A DNA stretch of 56,182 bases from Parashewanella curva (GCF_003675895.1 NZ_ML014779.1:1-56182); one strand, 5' to 3'. Shown: positions 1-9,849, counted from the first letter of the stretch. A program made the numbers and translations. Notes: a model not told the origin generated them from the letters alone.

Positions 1-215
1 AAAAAACAAAAATAAGCATCCCAACAAAAAGAAAGCGAGCTTGGATGAAAACAGATTATCTCGAAAAGGTTTTAAAGGCTGGGCTAACTGTAGCGGACGA
101 AATTTAAACACTCGCGCGGTTGCCCTGGAATTAACCTTTATTCATAATCCTTTTAACTGCTCTATAGGAAGGGTAGTCTTGGGGGGCAAGTTTACCTTAG
201 AATCAAGGGGGCAAA

Positions 216-680
216 ATGCCTGCAATACATAAACTATTTGACAAAAAATCTATGCATCTAAAGGCTATTTTGTGCATGGTTGTCTCTCAATTTAGTTTCT
301 TTTTTTCAATGAATTTGTATGCAGCAACGCCCCAAGATCAACCCAAACTAATTTTGACGTCACCTCAATCATTGTGTATTAAACCCAATGAACAAGCATT
401 AGTTAAAATCGAGATTGACAATACCGACTCTCTGCCGAATTTTGAGATCAACGGCAAAAGCTATTATACGGTAACCAACCTCCCTGGAAACTATGAATGG
501 GTTGGTAATGGCTTACTTTACACTAACGACAATCCTGAGCCCAATGACGAGGTAACGGTGATGGCTTATCTGGTCTATTGCCCTAACGATAAACCACCAT
601 TTTGCTCAGTTATCAAATCTCAAACCGCCACCATCAAAATAACGGGTGATGATAAGCAATGTCCTAAATCTTCGATTTAA
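216..680 (+). CDS. Secreted protein of unknown function
   Basis: A 154-residue protein I do not recognise. An AAGGGGG Shine-Dalgarno stretch a few bases before the ATG at 216 favours this start over the internal ATG at 252. The N-terminus has a basic stretch, then a hydrophobic core (residues about 17-36) ending in LYA-ATP, a plausible signal peptidase I site. The mature part is about 115 residues with five cysteines (near SLCIKP, VYCPND, PPFCSV and KQCPKS), suggesting disulphides in the periplasm or outside. The middle looks beta-rich, Ig-like in flavour (repeated alternating hydrophobic residues, VMAYLVYCP), but this is weak. Its stop overlaps the relA stop on the opposite strand by four bases (TTAA). 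The coding signal is believable but the function is open. Confidence 0.55.
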   Translation: MPAIHKLFDKKSMHLKAILCMVVSQFSFFFSMNLYAATPQDQPKLILTSPQSLCIKPNEQALVKIEIDNTDSLPNFEINGKSYYTVTNLPGNYEWVGNGLLYTNDNPEPNDEVTVMAYLVYCPNDKPPFCSVIKSQTATIKITGDDKQCPKSSI

Positions 681-2893
681 TATCTTTTAGCCTCAAACAC
701 TCCTTCGATTTGATTGAGCTTGGCAATCAAACGAGTTAAAGCATCTCTGTTGTAGAGCTCTAATTCTAAGTCGATGGTTGCCACCAGCTTTTTGGTATCC
801 ACTTTGGTCGACATATTCATCACGCTGGATTTCTCAGAGGCTAAAATACTGGTGATATCCCTTAACAACGCTGTGCGGTCGTTTGCTAACACTCTCAGTT
901 TAACTCTAAAGCCGCCTTTGTAGTTTTCACCCCACACTACATCAACTTCACGCTCTGGAGCGACTGATAACAACTCTTTTAGTTGCTCACAGTCATCTCG
1001 ATGAACCGAAATCCCACGTCCTTTAGTGATAAAACCAACGATTTCATCACCCGCAACTGGCTGACAGCAACGTGCTAAGTGACTCATTAAGTTACCAACG
1101 CCATTCACTTCAACTTTATCACCACGGCGATTGGTGGACTTATGGATTTGGCCTTTTTTCAGAAGATCTTCTACAGCATCAGTCGCATCGCCTTTTTCTT
1201 TTGGTGCGTAATAACCTTGAATGTAATTGGTAACTTGATTTAAACGAACATCTCCGCCACCAATGCCTGCCAATAAATCATCAAGGCTAAGCATGTTAAA
1301 ACGCTTAACAGCGGGTTCAGCATCTTTGATGCTAAAGCCTAATGGGCTTAATTCAGCATCGAGCATTTCTCGACCAGCTTGAGTATTTTTTTCTTTATCT
1401 TGATGTTTAAACCAGCTTTGAATTTTAGAACGTGAGCGAGATGATCGGATATAGCCTAAATTCGGATTCAGCCAATCACGCTTAGGATTGGGGTGCTTAG
1501 CAGTAATAATTTCAACCTGCTCACCCGTTTGAACCTGATAAGTAAATGGCACAATGCGGCCATCGACTTTAGCACCAATGCACTTATGGCCGACATGGGA
1601 GTGAACATAATAGGCAAAGTCCAAAACAGTACAGCCAGAAGGTAAATCAATTACATCGCCTTTAGGGCTGAATACATATACTCTGTCTTCAAAAACCTGA
1701 CTACGTACTTCATCAACCAAGTTACCACTTTCGGTAACATCTTCTTGCCATTGTAAAATTTTACGAAGCCAATTAATTTTTTCTTCGTAACCACTTTGTT
1801 TGCCTGATTGATTGCCTTCTTTGTACTTCCAGTGGGCAGCTACACCTAGCTCAGCATCTTCATGCATTTGCTCCGTTCGGATCTGAATTTCGACGGTTTT
1901 ACCTTCAGGCCCCACAACAATGGTATGGATAGATTGATAACCATTAGGCTTTGGGTTGGCCACATAGTCATCAAATTCTTTGGGAATGTGATGCCAAAGA
2001 GTATGAACAACCCCAAGGGCGCTATAACAATCTTGTAGGCGATCGGTAACAATTCGAATGGCACGCACGTCAAATAGCTCATCAAATTTTAGATCTTTGC
2101 CTTGCATCTTTTTCCAGATACTAAAGATATGCTTTGGTCTGCCATAAACTTTGGCCTTAATACCCTCTTCATCTAATTTAGATTGCAAGTGCTCTACAAA
2201 GTGAACGATGTAAGATTCACGATCTAAACGCTTTCCATCAAGCTGTTTGGCAATATCTTTGTAAATTTGAGGATGCAGATAGCGGAATGAGATATCCTCA
2301 AGCTCCCACTTTAATTGCCCAATACCTAAGCGGTTAGCTAATGGCGCGTAAATATCCCTAATTTCTCTAGCTAAAAGCACACGCGTTTCTTCATCTGCAT
2401 TTTTGACTTCACGCAATATACAAATGCGATCCGCCAACTTAATTACCACGGCACGTACATCTTCCACCATGGCTAATAACATTTTACGAATGTTATCAAT
2501 TTGAGATTCTGGCGATTTATTATGAGGCGAGCTTTTTAACGCACCGATGGCATTCATGGTAACTGCACTTTTCACCAATAGCGCAAGCTTTTTACCGTAC
2601 TTTTCTTCGATTTGCTCTTCTGTTAACTTCTCAGAATTCAACAAAATATACAGCACAGAAGCTTGAAGCGTCTCTATGTCCATGTGCAGCGGTGCGAGAA
2701 TTTCCACCATTTCTCGAGCACGAGTAAACTCTTCTGCAGATAATGTTGCAGTTTTGCCCTCTTGCGCAGTCAACAATTCACTGAGGAAGTCTTGTAAACC
2801 TCTAGCTTCTTGCTCATTTGGCAAGTAGCGTTTAGTCCATTCTTCTAATTGGAATTGATCGTGCTGAAAATGGGTCTCACGAACCGATACCAT
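677..2893 (-). CDS. relA: GTP pyrophosphokinase RelA ((p)ppGpp synthetase I)
   Basis: Makes (p)ppGpp from ATP and GTP/GDP on stalled ribosomes during amino-acid starvation. 738 residues, close to the 744 of E. coli RelA. Order of domains: pseudo-hydrolase region (about 40-190) without the HD metal motif, synthetase domain (about 240-360) with YGRPKHIFSIWKK and the acidic EFDD motif at 306-309 that marks RelA-type synthetases (SpoT has RxKD), TGS domain (about 400-465), a CC-containing zinc-finger/helical region (HLARCCQP, about 608-640) and a C-terminal ACT domain. The missing HD residues and EFDD argue for a synthetase-only RelA, not SpoT or Rel. It lies 36 bases downstream of rlmD on the same strand, as in Shewanella and E. 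coli, so the two are probably co-transcribed. It converges on an unknown secreted protein gene. Confidence 0.97.
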   Translation of the reverse strand: MVSVRETHFQHDQFQLEEWTKRYLPNEQEARGLQDFLSELLTAQEGKTATLSAEEFTRAREMVEILAPLHMDIETLQASVLYILLNSEKLTEEQIEEKYGKKLALLVKSAVTMNAIGALKSSPHNKSPESQIDNIRKMLLAMVEDVRAVVIKLADRICILREVKNADEETRVLLAREIRDIYAPLANRLGIGQLKWELEDISFRYLHPQIYKDIAKQLDGKRLDRESYIVHFVEHLQSKLDEEGIKAKVYGRPKHIFSIWKKMQGKDLKFDELFDVRAIRIVTDRLQDCYSALGVVHTLWHHIPKEFDDYVANPKPNGYQSIHTIVVGPEGKTVEIQIRTEQMHEDAELGVAAHWKYKEGNQSGKQSGYEEKINWLRKILQWQEDVTESGNLVDEVRSQVFEDRVYVFSPKGDVIDLPSGCTVLDFAYYVHSHVGHKCIGAKVDGRIVPFTYQVQTGEQVEIITAKHPNPKRDWLNPNLGYIRSSRSRSKIQSWFKHQDKEKNTQAGREMLDAELSPLGFSIKDAEPAVKRFNMLSLDDLLAGIGGGDVRLNQVTNYIQGYYAPKEKGDATDAVEDLLKKGQIHKSTNRRGDKVEVNGVGNLMSHLARCCQPVAGDEIVGFITKGRGISVHRDDCEQLKELLSVAPEREVDVVWGENYKGGFRVKLRVLANDRTALLRDITSILASEKSSVMNMSTKVDTKKLVATIDLELELYNRDALTRLIAKLNQIEGVFEAKRY

Positions 2894-2929
2894 AGCCCAA
2901 TTACCTTTTTAATGGTTAAATGCTTATGA

Positions 2930-4255
2930 CTACTTCTTGGAGAAAAGAGCCATTGCTTCAATATGATGTGTCTGAGGAAACATATCAATCATCGCCAACT
3001 TCTGCAATTGATATCCATGATCTAAAAGCACTTTTGTGTCACGAGACAAGCTTGAGGGATCGCAAGACACATATAACACTTGATTAGGGCTTAGTTTCTT
3101 GAGCCATTGTAAGCACTCAAATGCTCCGGCTCTGGCGGGATCTAATAATAATTTATCAATTTTCCCTAACCATGACTCTGCTGATAAATCAGCACTGAGA
3201 TCACAATCGTAAAACTCTACATTTTTAAGCCTATTAATTGACGCATTGAATTGTGCTTGTTTTACCGCCGATTTTACACCTTCAACACCAATGACATGAG
3301 CGCCTGATTGCGCCAGTGGCAAACTGAAGTTACCCATACCGCAAAATAAATCCAATATGCGCTCACCCGATTGTGGCTGTAACCACTCTAAGGCTTGAGC
3401 CACCATTTTTTCGTTTATGCTAGCATTGACTTGAACAAAGCTCCCCGGTGAGAATTGTAAGCGTGAATTGGCAACCTGATAACTAGGAAGTAACTCATCA
3501 CCATGGATACTTTCAAATTGATTGTCATTCAATTGCAGGATCATGTTTAAGTCATGTTCTAAAGCAAATTCTTTGAGTACATTTTTATCGGATGATGATA
3601 AAGCTTCTGGAGTTCGGATGACCACAAAAGCAAGCTTATCTCCTTGTATCAATTCAATATGCCCTAGTCGCTTCACACCTTTTAACTGATTTAGTGTGTC
3701 TGCTAACGGCTTAATCAGCCTATCTAAGGTTTCAGGTAACACTTTACAGCTTTCAATATCAATGACATCACGGCTTGCTGATTTTCTAAATCCAACGTTA
3801 AGACGATTAGATGCCTTACCGAAGCTGGTAGCCAGTTTGGCACGACGTCGATATCGCCAAGCCTCACCACTGATCATTTCAGGCTTTGGAGGGGTAACCT
3901 TAGCGAGCTTTTCCATTAATTGGCTTAATGTGTTGAGCTTATGTTGACGCTGGGCATCGACGTCTAAATGCTGTAAATCGCATCCGCCACATTCTTCGTA
4001 ATATTGGCAGTCTGGAACAACTCGGTCGGGTGAAGGCACAAGCACCTTAATCAACTTACCTTTGGCGAATTTTTTCTTTTGCTCCACCAATTGCAACTCG
4101 ACTGTTTCGCCGGATAAGGCCTTAGGAGTAAAAACTACTTTTCCCTGATGATGTGCAACCCCAGCGCCTAAGTGATCTAATTGGTTCATAGTCAAGGTCA
4201 TTCTCGGTGACATTTTTTTTGATCTTTTAGGTTTATTTGTAAAAAATTGCGCCAT
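2930..4255 (-). CDS. rlmD: 23S rRNA (uracil(1939)-C(5))-methyltransferase RlmD
   Basis: SAM-dependent enzyme that methylates U1939 of 23S rRNA. 441 residues. An N-terminal TRAM domain (about 15-75) is followed by the iron-sulphur cysteines CQYYEECGGCDLQH (about 82-95) with a further Cys at ESCKV. The Rossmann methyltransferase motif is at LDLFCGMGNFSLPL. DPARAGA and the catalytic-cysteine motif YVSCDPSSLSRD lie near the C-terminus. These together distinguish RlmD from TrmA and RlmC. It is divergent from barA (start codons about 70 bases apart) and followed by relA on the same strand, the conserved order of this neighbourhood. The former name is rumA. Confidence 0.96.
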   Translation of the reverse strand: MAQFFTNKPKRSKKMSPRMTLTMNQLDHLGAGVAHHQGKVVFTPKALSGETVELQLVEQKKKFAKGKLIKVLVPSPDRVVPDCQYYEECGGCDLQHLDVDAQRQHKLNTLSQLMEKLAKVTPPKPEMISGEAWRYRRRAKLATSFGKASNRLNVGFRKSASRDVIDIESCKVLPETLDRLIKPLADTLNQLKGVKRLGHIELIQGDKLAFVVIRTPEALSSSDKNVLKEFALEHDLNMILQLNDNQFESIHGDELLPSYQVANSRLQFSPGSFVQVNASINEKMVAQALEWLQPQSGERILDLFCGMGNFSLPLAQSGAHVIGVEGVKSAVKQAQFNASINRLKNVEFYDCDLSADLSAESWLGKIDKLLLDPARAGAFECLQWLKKLSPNQVLYVSCDPSSLSRDTKVLLDHGYQLQKLAMIDMFPQTHHIEAMALFSKK

Positions 4256-4327
4256 ATTCGCCTCAAAGTTGATAAAGTAGCGGGGATAAAAAAAATAATT
4301 CTAATAAAGGGAAATAAAATAAAGATC

Positions 4328-7126
4328 ATGAGAGGTGCTGAAACCCCACCCAAACATAACTTACGTACTTGGGTATTGATGCTGGCTTTAGTCCCAACGG
4401 TGGTAATCGCTATTTTACTCGCCGTTTTTTTCACGGTAAACCGCACAATCGAGTTAGAGCAAAATATTTTATCGAAAACGAGACAGGTTGCAGAGCCTGT
4501 AGCTCTAGCAATGGGGTTGGCACTTAAGAGTAAAAATAGGGATGAAGCTAAACGATTACTCACAAGTCTACAAATCAGTGACCCCGAACTTGTAGAATCC
4601 ATCGCGGTTTTTGACAACAATAATCGTCGCTTCGTTTCTTCACACTACAACAAAGGATTCATCGGGCTGAGGCACGGAGGTTCGTTAGTCACGCTCAATC
4701 AAGTTGAACAAGAAATTCACGACAATAAGCTGGTCATCAAAGTCCCTATTTTTGCCATTTCCGATGAAGAAAAACAAGCATATCAACAACCAGATTTGCC
4801 AATCGAAAAACCTGAACGCGGCCCGTTACTCGGCTATATATCGGTATTAATGAATGTTTCTGACATTATTGAAGCAAAGCACAGAAACATCATAATTTCT
4901 TTCGTAATCATCCTTATTGGGATTCAGCTCAATTTGATGTTCACGATCCGCTTAGTGAAATTTATCTCAGGGCCTATTGATGAACTGTCTATGTTTGTCA
5001 GCCGCATTAATAGCAATCAGGAGACAAATGAACTCAGTAAGCAATACATAAGCGAATTAGATTTTCTTAAAAGACACATCGTCACCATGTCTAAAACACT
5101 TGCTGCCTCTCAAAACGAGATGCAAACCAACATTGAGCAAGCGACCTCTGATTTAGTTAAGACATTGGAACAAATTGAAATTCAAAACGTCGAGTTAGAT
5201 ATTGCCAAAAAACGCGCTCAAGATGCGAACCAAACAAAATCTGAATTCTTAGCTAATATGTCTCATGAGTTACGTACCCCGCTAAATGGTGTAATCGGAT
5301 TCGCTAAACAGTTGGCTAAAACGCCGCTTCACAGTAGTCAGCTTGAATATATACAAACCATTGAACGTAGTGCGAATAACTTGCTCAGCATCATCAATGA
5401 CATCTTGGATTTCTCTAAACTTGAAGCTGGAAAAATGGTTATTGAAATCATCCCTTTTAGTATCAGGGACGCATTAGACGAGACATTAAAATTAATTGCA
5501 CCTGCTGCTCATGATAAACACCTAGAATTTGTGATTGATATTCACGAGGATGTACCGGATGACGTGAGTGGTGATATGAAGCATCTCAATCAAATCATTA
5601 CCAACTTAGTCGGAAACGCCATCAAATTTACCGAATCAGGAAGTGTCATGGTTAAGGTAGAATTGGAATCCAGCCACTTAGAGCAAATATTGTTGCGATT
5701 TGAGGTTCACGACACAGGTATTGGCATTAAGCCTGAGCATCAAAAACTGCTTTTCCAAGCTTTTAAACAAGCCGATTCTTCTATTTCTCGCCGCTTTGGT
5801 GGTACTGGTTTAGGGTTAATCATTACTCAGCGTTTAGTGGAAGCTTTAGGTGGAAATATTAACTTTCAGTCTGAACTTGGTAAAGGTTCTACGTTCTGGT
5901 GCATACTTCCACTTGAACGCTGCCAGCTTAGACTGGGTGATTCTCTACCCGTAGCAAATTTAAAAAATAAATCTGTACTTTTGTGTGAGCCTAACCCTCT
6001 AGCTGCAAGTGTTACATCAGATATTCTTTCAAGCTGGGAAATGCTTTATCGAGTAGCCACTTCACCTGAAGATGTTACAAATAAACTCGCAAGCAGCCAG
6101 AACTTCGATTATTTTATGTTGAGTATTGGAGATACTTGCAACCTGGCTAAAGTTCAAAAAGTTCTACAACTGGCCCAAACTAAAACAGAACGCATCATTT
6201 TACTCTTCAATAGTTCAAAGCATGAGAGACTGCTTGGCGACGTACTAAATTACACCGATGCAGTGATTAAAACCCCTTTTACCAGTTTATCATTAGCCAG
6301 ACAGATGATTTACGCCCAAAAGACCACACAACCCGCTTTTTACAGTAGTCAGGCCGCAAGCCCACAACAAAAGAAGAATCTCAATGTTCTTGCTGTTGAC
6401 GATAACCCTGCTAACTTAATGCTAATTGATGCACTTCTTAATGAAATAGTAACCAATGTCACTACTGCTTCTAGCGGTGAGAAAGCCATTAGACTGGCGA
6501 AACAATATCGATATGATTTGATTTTAATGGATATCCAGATGCCCGATATTGATGGCATTCAGGCTACCCAAAATATAAGAAAAGACTCGCTTAATCGCAA
6601 TACTCCAATTGTAGCGGTTACTGCTCACTCTATGTCAGAAGAGAAAGAACGAATATTAGCGAGTGGCATGGAAGATCAATTACAAAAACCCATTGATGTT
6701 AGTGACTTACAAGAAACAATTGAGCGCTGGGTTAATAAACCTAGTTTTCTCCAATTTGAACGCCATACCCTCAATTGGGAGCTATGTCTTTCACAGGCAG
6801 GTCATAAAACTGAATTAGCCCTCGAAATGCTGCAGATGCTTGTAAAATCAATTCCAAATACCTGCGAGGATATTCAAACAACATTTGATGCACAAGAACC
6901 TAAATCAATGATTCAAATCATACATAAACTCCATGGTGCCTGCTGTTACTGTGGTGTCCCGACAACCCAAGGGCTTTGCAAACAGATAGAAACGGCACTT
7001 AAGGCAGGAGAAAACATTAAGCAACTTGAGCCAGAAATTTTAGAATTAATTGATGAGCTTATCAAAGTGGAGTCTGCAGCTAAGCAAATCATTACACAGA
7101 TGTCTCCTGAATCGCTATACTCGTGA
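4328..7126 (+). CDS. barA: Hybrid sensor histidine kinase BarA
   Basis: Tripartite inner-membrane kinase that drives the BarA-UvrY/CsrA carbon-storage pathway through phosphorelay. I prefer the ATG at 4328 (932 residues) to the upstream in-frame ATG at 4247. From 4328 the N-terminus matches BarA, with a transmembrane helix directly after a short basic start, and 4247 would lie inside the divergent rlmD start region. Domains: TM1 (about 15-35), periplasmic sensor, TM2, HAMP (around SGPIDELSMFV), HisKA with His313 in SHELRTPLNG, HATPase with DTGIGI and GGTGLGL, a degenerate receiver-like region, receiver with Asp735 in LMDIQMPD, and Hpt with His866 in HKLHGACC. The stop codon (7124-7126) falls inside a copy of the TATACTCGTGATA repeat, so the last residues may be set by a repeat insertion. 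Confidence 0.95.
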   Translation: MRGAETPPKHNLRTWVLMLALVPTVVIAILLAVFFTVNRTIELEQNILSKTRQVAEPVALAMGLALKSKNRDEAKRLLTSLQISDPELVESIAVFDNNNRRFVSSHYNKGFIGLRHGGSLVTLNQVEQEIHDNKLVIKVPIFAISDEEKQAYQQPDLPIEKPERGPLLGYISVLMNVSDIIEAKHRNIIISFVIILIGIQLNLMFTIRLVKFISGPIDELSMFVSRINSNQETNELSKQYISELDFLKRHIVTMSKTLAASQNEMQTNIEQATSDLVKTLEQIEIQNVELDIAKKRAQDANQTKSEFLANMSHELRTPLNGVIGFAKQLAKTPLHSSQLEYIQTIERSANNLLSIINDILDFSKLEAGKMVIEIIPFSIRDALDETLKLIAPAAHDKHLEFVIDIHEDVPDDVSGDMKHLNQIITNLVGNAIKFTESGSVMVKVELESSHLEQILLRFEVHDTGIGIKPEHQKLLFQAFKQADSSISRRFGGTGLGLIITQRLVEALGGNINFQSELGKGSTFWCILPLERCQLRLGDSLPVANLKNKSVLLCEPNPLAASVTSDILSSWEMLYRVATSPEDVTNKLASSQNFDYFMLSIGDTCNLAKVQKVLQLAQTKTERIILLFNSSKHERLLGDVLNYTDAVIKTPFTSLSLARQMIYAQKTTQPAFYSSQAASPQQKKNLNVLAVDDNPANLMLIDALLNEIVTNVTTASSGEKAIRLAKQYRYDLILMDIQMPDIDGIQATQNIRKDSLNRNTPIVAVTAHSMSEEKERILASGMEDQLQKPIDVSDLQETIERWVNKPSFLQFERHTLNWELCLSQAGHKTELALEMLQMLVKSIPNTCEDIQTTFDAQEPKSMIQIIHKLHGACCYCGVPTTQGLCKQIETALKAGENIKQLEPEILELIDELIKVESAAKQIITQMSPESLYS

Positions 7127-7133
7127 TACTTGA
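7116..7133 (+). repeat. Solo end of the TATACTCGTGATA repeat, overlapping the barA stop
   Basis: TATACTCGTGATACTTGA is identical to the first 18 bases of the repeat that bounds the 299-bp element at 47006-47304 and close to the palindrome at 11513-11558. Here only one end is present, and it supplies the barA TGA stop codon. It looks like the remnant or landing of a MITE at the end of a gene. Confidence 0.7.
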
Positions 7134-7204
7134 CGGTGTAGAATCCCCAAAACAGTGAGGTTGAGCCAACCAGAGCTCTGCCTCCTCCCATAGCGAAGAG
7201 TTAC

Positions 7205-7801
7205 ATGACTAAAAAAATCGGCTTTTTCAAACGCTTAAAATCCCTAAACCTTCATCAAAAACAAGTTTTTGCCATTGCTTTATGCCAACGCATGTATCCA
7301 AACTACGCCCTTTTTTCTCAGGTATGCGAATTTGGTAACCCGCAAGTTTTAAAAACCACCTTAGATTTATTGTGGCAAAAGCAATATGATAGAAAACTAA
7401 AATTTAACCTTGAATTGTATTTAGAGCGCTTAGATGAAGTCGTTCCAGAACCTGAAAACTATGATGTCTATGGCGTTTACCCTGCCGTAGATGCTGTCGT
7501 TGCTTTAACATCACTACTGAGTGCGATTCAAAGTAAAATTGAAGACGATATCACTAACATCAGTAAAATTTCTTCTAGTACTGTAGCAAGCTATATAGAA
7601 GCGACTTGCGAACAAGAATTCGAAACTGAAGAACAAATAGAAGATTACGTCTTTGCTCACCCTGCCATGGATGAAGAAAGAGAAGTTCAAGCTAAGCTGC
7701 TAGACGTTATTGAGTCAAACTTCTTGAGCCCTGAATTTATTAAAGAGCTAAGATCTGAAATCGTAGAAAGTGGCATATCTAATATTGGGATTTCTGTTTA
7801 G
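7205..7801 (+). CDS. yjaG: DUF416 family protein (YjaG-like)
   Basis: 198 residues matching the YjaG/DUF416 family. The diagnostic N-terminal stretch is FAIALCQRMYPNYALF, and DLLWQKQ and the acidic FETEEQIEDYV region follow. The protein is soluble and mostly helical, with no signal peptide or membrane segment. Family members are widespread in gammaproteobacteria and their biochemical role is not established, so none is assigned. The ATG at 7205 is preceded by GCGAAGAG, a weak ribosome site. It follows barA by about 80 bases that include a repeat end, so it probably has its own promoter. Confidence 0.88.
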   Translation: MTKKIGFFKRLKSLNLHQKQVFAIALCQRMYPNYALFSQVCEFGNPQVLKTTLDLLWQKQYDRKLKFNLELYLERLDEVVPEPENYDVYGVYPAVDAVVALTSLLSAIQSKIEDDITNISKISSSTVASYIEATCEQEFETEEQIEDYVFAHPAMDEEREVQAKLLDVIESNFLSPEFIKELRSEIVESGISNIGISV

Positions 7802-7863
7802 TTTTTTGATTTAAGACGGTCTACTAGTAGTATATCTTCGATTTCTCTACTTAGGCCGTTATT

Positions 7864-8331
7864 ATGAAGTACCTTCTGCTTTTTATCTCTCACATTGCCA
7901 TCGGCATCATTGGATTCGCTATCGGCATCTATACGCTTCCCATCTTGACTGCTCCCACCAGCCCAAGCTCAGCGGTTATTGAAAAGATGTCTGCAAACTC
8001 AATGTATCACACGGTATTTGTTAGGGACTTAACGGACAGCGATGCATTTCACTGGGGAGAGGGTGATATTTCAATCGGGAGAAAGCATATTAGCTTTAAA
8101 GGGAAGCTAGCTCCGGGGCCAGATTATAGGCTCTACCTTTCACCCAAATTTGTCGAAACCGAAGCAGATTTCAAACGTCTAAAATCACAAATGGTTTTGG
8201 TTGGAGATGTAAAAACCTTTGATAACTTTGTGGTTAACGTCCCTGAAAGTGTAAATCCAAGTAATTACCAAGCCGTAATTGTGTGGTGTGAAACCTTTGG
8301 TGAGTTTATTACAGCGGCAAAATACCAATAA
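7864..8331 (+). CDS. Membrane-anchored DM13 domain protein
   Basis: 155 residues. One N-terminal hydrophobic segment (about 3-27) acts as signal anchor. The rest resembles the DM13 domain: GEGDISIGRKHISFKG, PGPDYRLYLSP, VGDVKTFDNFVVNVP, and the conserved C-terminal cysteine in AVIVWCETFGEFITAA. DM13 domains are thought to be redox or electron-transfer modules at the cell surface in animals. In bacteria they are usually single membrane-anchored proteins of unknown role. The conserved Cys and Trp positions support the family call. It starts 62 bases after the DUF416 gene on the same strand, and whether they share a transcript is unclear. Confidence 0.8.
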   Translation: MKYLLLFISHIAIGIIGFAIGIYTLPILTAPTSPSSAVIEKMSANSMYHTVFVRDLTDSDAFHWGEGDISIGRKHISFKGKLAPGPDYRLYLSPKFVETEADFKRLKSQMVLVGDVKTFDNFVVNVPESVNPSNYQAVIVWCETFGEFITAAKYQ

Positions 8332-8388
8332 TTTGGCTTGAACTCACTAATAAGAATAATTAGCGCCTTGAATATGTGACCTTTTCTA

Positions 8389-9320
8389 TTAAGTAGCAGA
8401 AGAATAACACAGCTTAAATTCGAGTTCTGTTGAGTAAAACTCAGGTAATAACCGAATGATCCTGCTGCTATCTGAAGGGTAGGATAATTTTGTCGCTTCT
8501 AATGATTGAAAATAAATATAAGTATTACCATGTCTACTTATATACCTGCTATCTCCTACATAAACCATGCTGTGAATGAGTTTACCCATATGAGTATGCT
8601 GAATGATATCTCCCCAACGAACCGTTAATTCGCTAAAAGAAAGAATTTCAACAAACGGGAGTTGGTCATACCATTCTTTAAAATCCCTATCTAAATAAGC
8701 TTGTTTCTTCATACCGAATATCAAATAATTAGCAAAGTGATGACAACAACCATCACTAGGAAACTTAACTCCCTTATTAAAAAGTACTGTTTGACAAACC
8801 TGTTCCAAGCCATCTGAAAAAAGCTTATTAAACCGAATCAAAGCTTGAGCCCATGGAGTAGATGCTTGGGCATATGGTAAGGTAACGTACATAATTTTAG
8901 TGGCCTGAGCACCACTAACAGATGGTTCAAATTTTGTGCTTAGACTCAGCTTCCATCCGGCTGGAAGTCGTTTATCAAACACTGAAGCGTTTGGGTCTAT
9001 TTCTGTATGCTTAGAACCGAGAAGATGAAAAGGAATAACCCGAACCTTATATTCCTTTCCCCAGCGACAGTCTCTTTTATTTTCTTCATACTGACAAAAT
9101 TGAATTTCATGAACTTCATCATTATGCCACTCATCCCAAAGTGGGTTTTTAACCAGTCCACAAGAAAAGTACTCGCCAGAAGTTAACTTGGCTGATGCAT
9201 TAAACTTACTATCTGCTACAAAATCATAAGTCTGACAATCTTTTGCTACATTGTTGCTCGATGGGAGAATATTGAAGCACCTTACTTAATGTTATTAACA
9301 CTATTTTCAGAGGCTAGCAT
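8389..9320 (-). pseudogene. Broken gene with papain-like/NlpC-type signature
   Basis: Reading on the minus strand, an open frame runs from about 9285 down to the stop at 8389, but no ATG, GTG or TTG occurs in that frame before a GTG at 8982, in the middle of clearly protein-like sequence. An ATG at 9320 opens a short run (MLASENSVNNIK) in a neighbouring frame that would rejoin the long frame after a single-base shift near 9285, giving about 310 residues. The C-terminal half contains DGCCHHFANYLIFG and LIHSMVYVGDSRYISRHGN. A Cys followed about 80 residues later by a His in an HxxxYxGxxR(Y)xSR context resembles NlpC/P60 or related papain-like folds. There is no export signal. It may be a decayed effector or toxin. 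An intact shorter product from GTG 8982 (197 residues) cannot be ruled out. Confidence 0.5.
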
Positions 9321-9387
9321 CTCTGTGTATCAATTGTACTGATAACTACTTGGAATAATCACTCTGTTCAGCGAAACTTAAACTAGA

Positions 9388-9652
9388 AGGGCCTGTTGAT
9401 CTTTCAGGCTTAAATTTTGTGCTATTTGAGCACTTTTCTGTTCAAGGCGTGAGCAGTGAAGCTTAGCCATCTAAGTAAGCTGGTCACAACACAAAACAGG
9501 AAGTGCTCAAAAGCATCAGAGACAGCGTAAATTGGTCACTTCTGCTGCGTTATCGTTTGCTTATGTGGAATAACCACACCGCACAAACTCTGCCTTGCAT
9601 AAGATAACCAATTTAACGCTGCAAAAATAAGCACGAAAGATCAACAGGCCCT
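9388..9652. mobile_element. 265-bp MITE-like element, copy 1
   Basis: Bounded by an inverted repeat beginning AGGGCCTGTTGATCTTTC. No transposase is encoded. Inside are two further inverted-repeat arms: GAGCACTT with AAGTGCTC, and GCGTAAATTGGT with ACCAATTTAACGC. The transcript or single strand could therefore fold into two hairpins on a closing stem. A same-length copy in opposite orientation lies at 19981-20245. It sits between the broken papain-like gene and the recN promoter. Confidence 0.85.
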
Positions 9653-9786
9653 AAGCTTCACACTCCTCAGATAAAGCTGTACTGTTCATCTAATGATATA
9701 AAATATATCTTTAAATGAGATACCTTGAGACGATTCTCATTCCCAATGAGATTCACCAATTTAACCAAAAATCGCCAATCACTATT

Positions 9787-9828
9787 TACTGTATATAAAA
9801 TCAGTATATACTGTTCATTAATACAGTA
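9787..9828 (+). promoter_or_regulatory. Two LexA (SOS) boxes upstream of recN
   Basis: TACTGTATATAAAATCAGTA (9787-9806) and TACTGTTCATTAATACAGTA (9809-9828) both fit the LexA consensus TACTG-N10-CAGTA with perfect half-sites. They are separated by two bases and end 21 bases before the recN ATG. Tandem boxes are typical of tightly repressed, strongly induced recN genes. Confidence 0.93.
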
Positions 9829-9849
9829 CTATTTTGATTGGGGGTTAGG

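Noticed and set aside
41..232. Short open frame at the window start
   Set aside because: No ribosome site, not conserved in appearance, and overlaps the better supported start at 216.
677..2893. SpoT or bifunctional Rel
   Set aside because: HD hydrolase residues are absent and the synthetase acidic motif is EFDD, as in RelA.
4198..4620. Minus-strand open frame over the barA start
   Set aside because: Covers conserved BarA coding sequence and the rlmD start; composition is that of a shadow frame.
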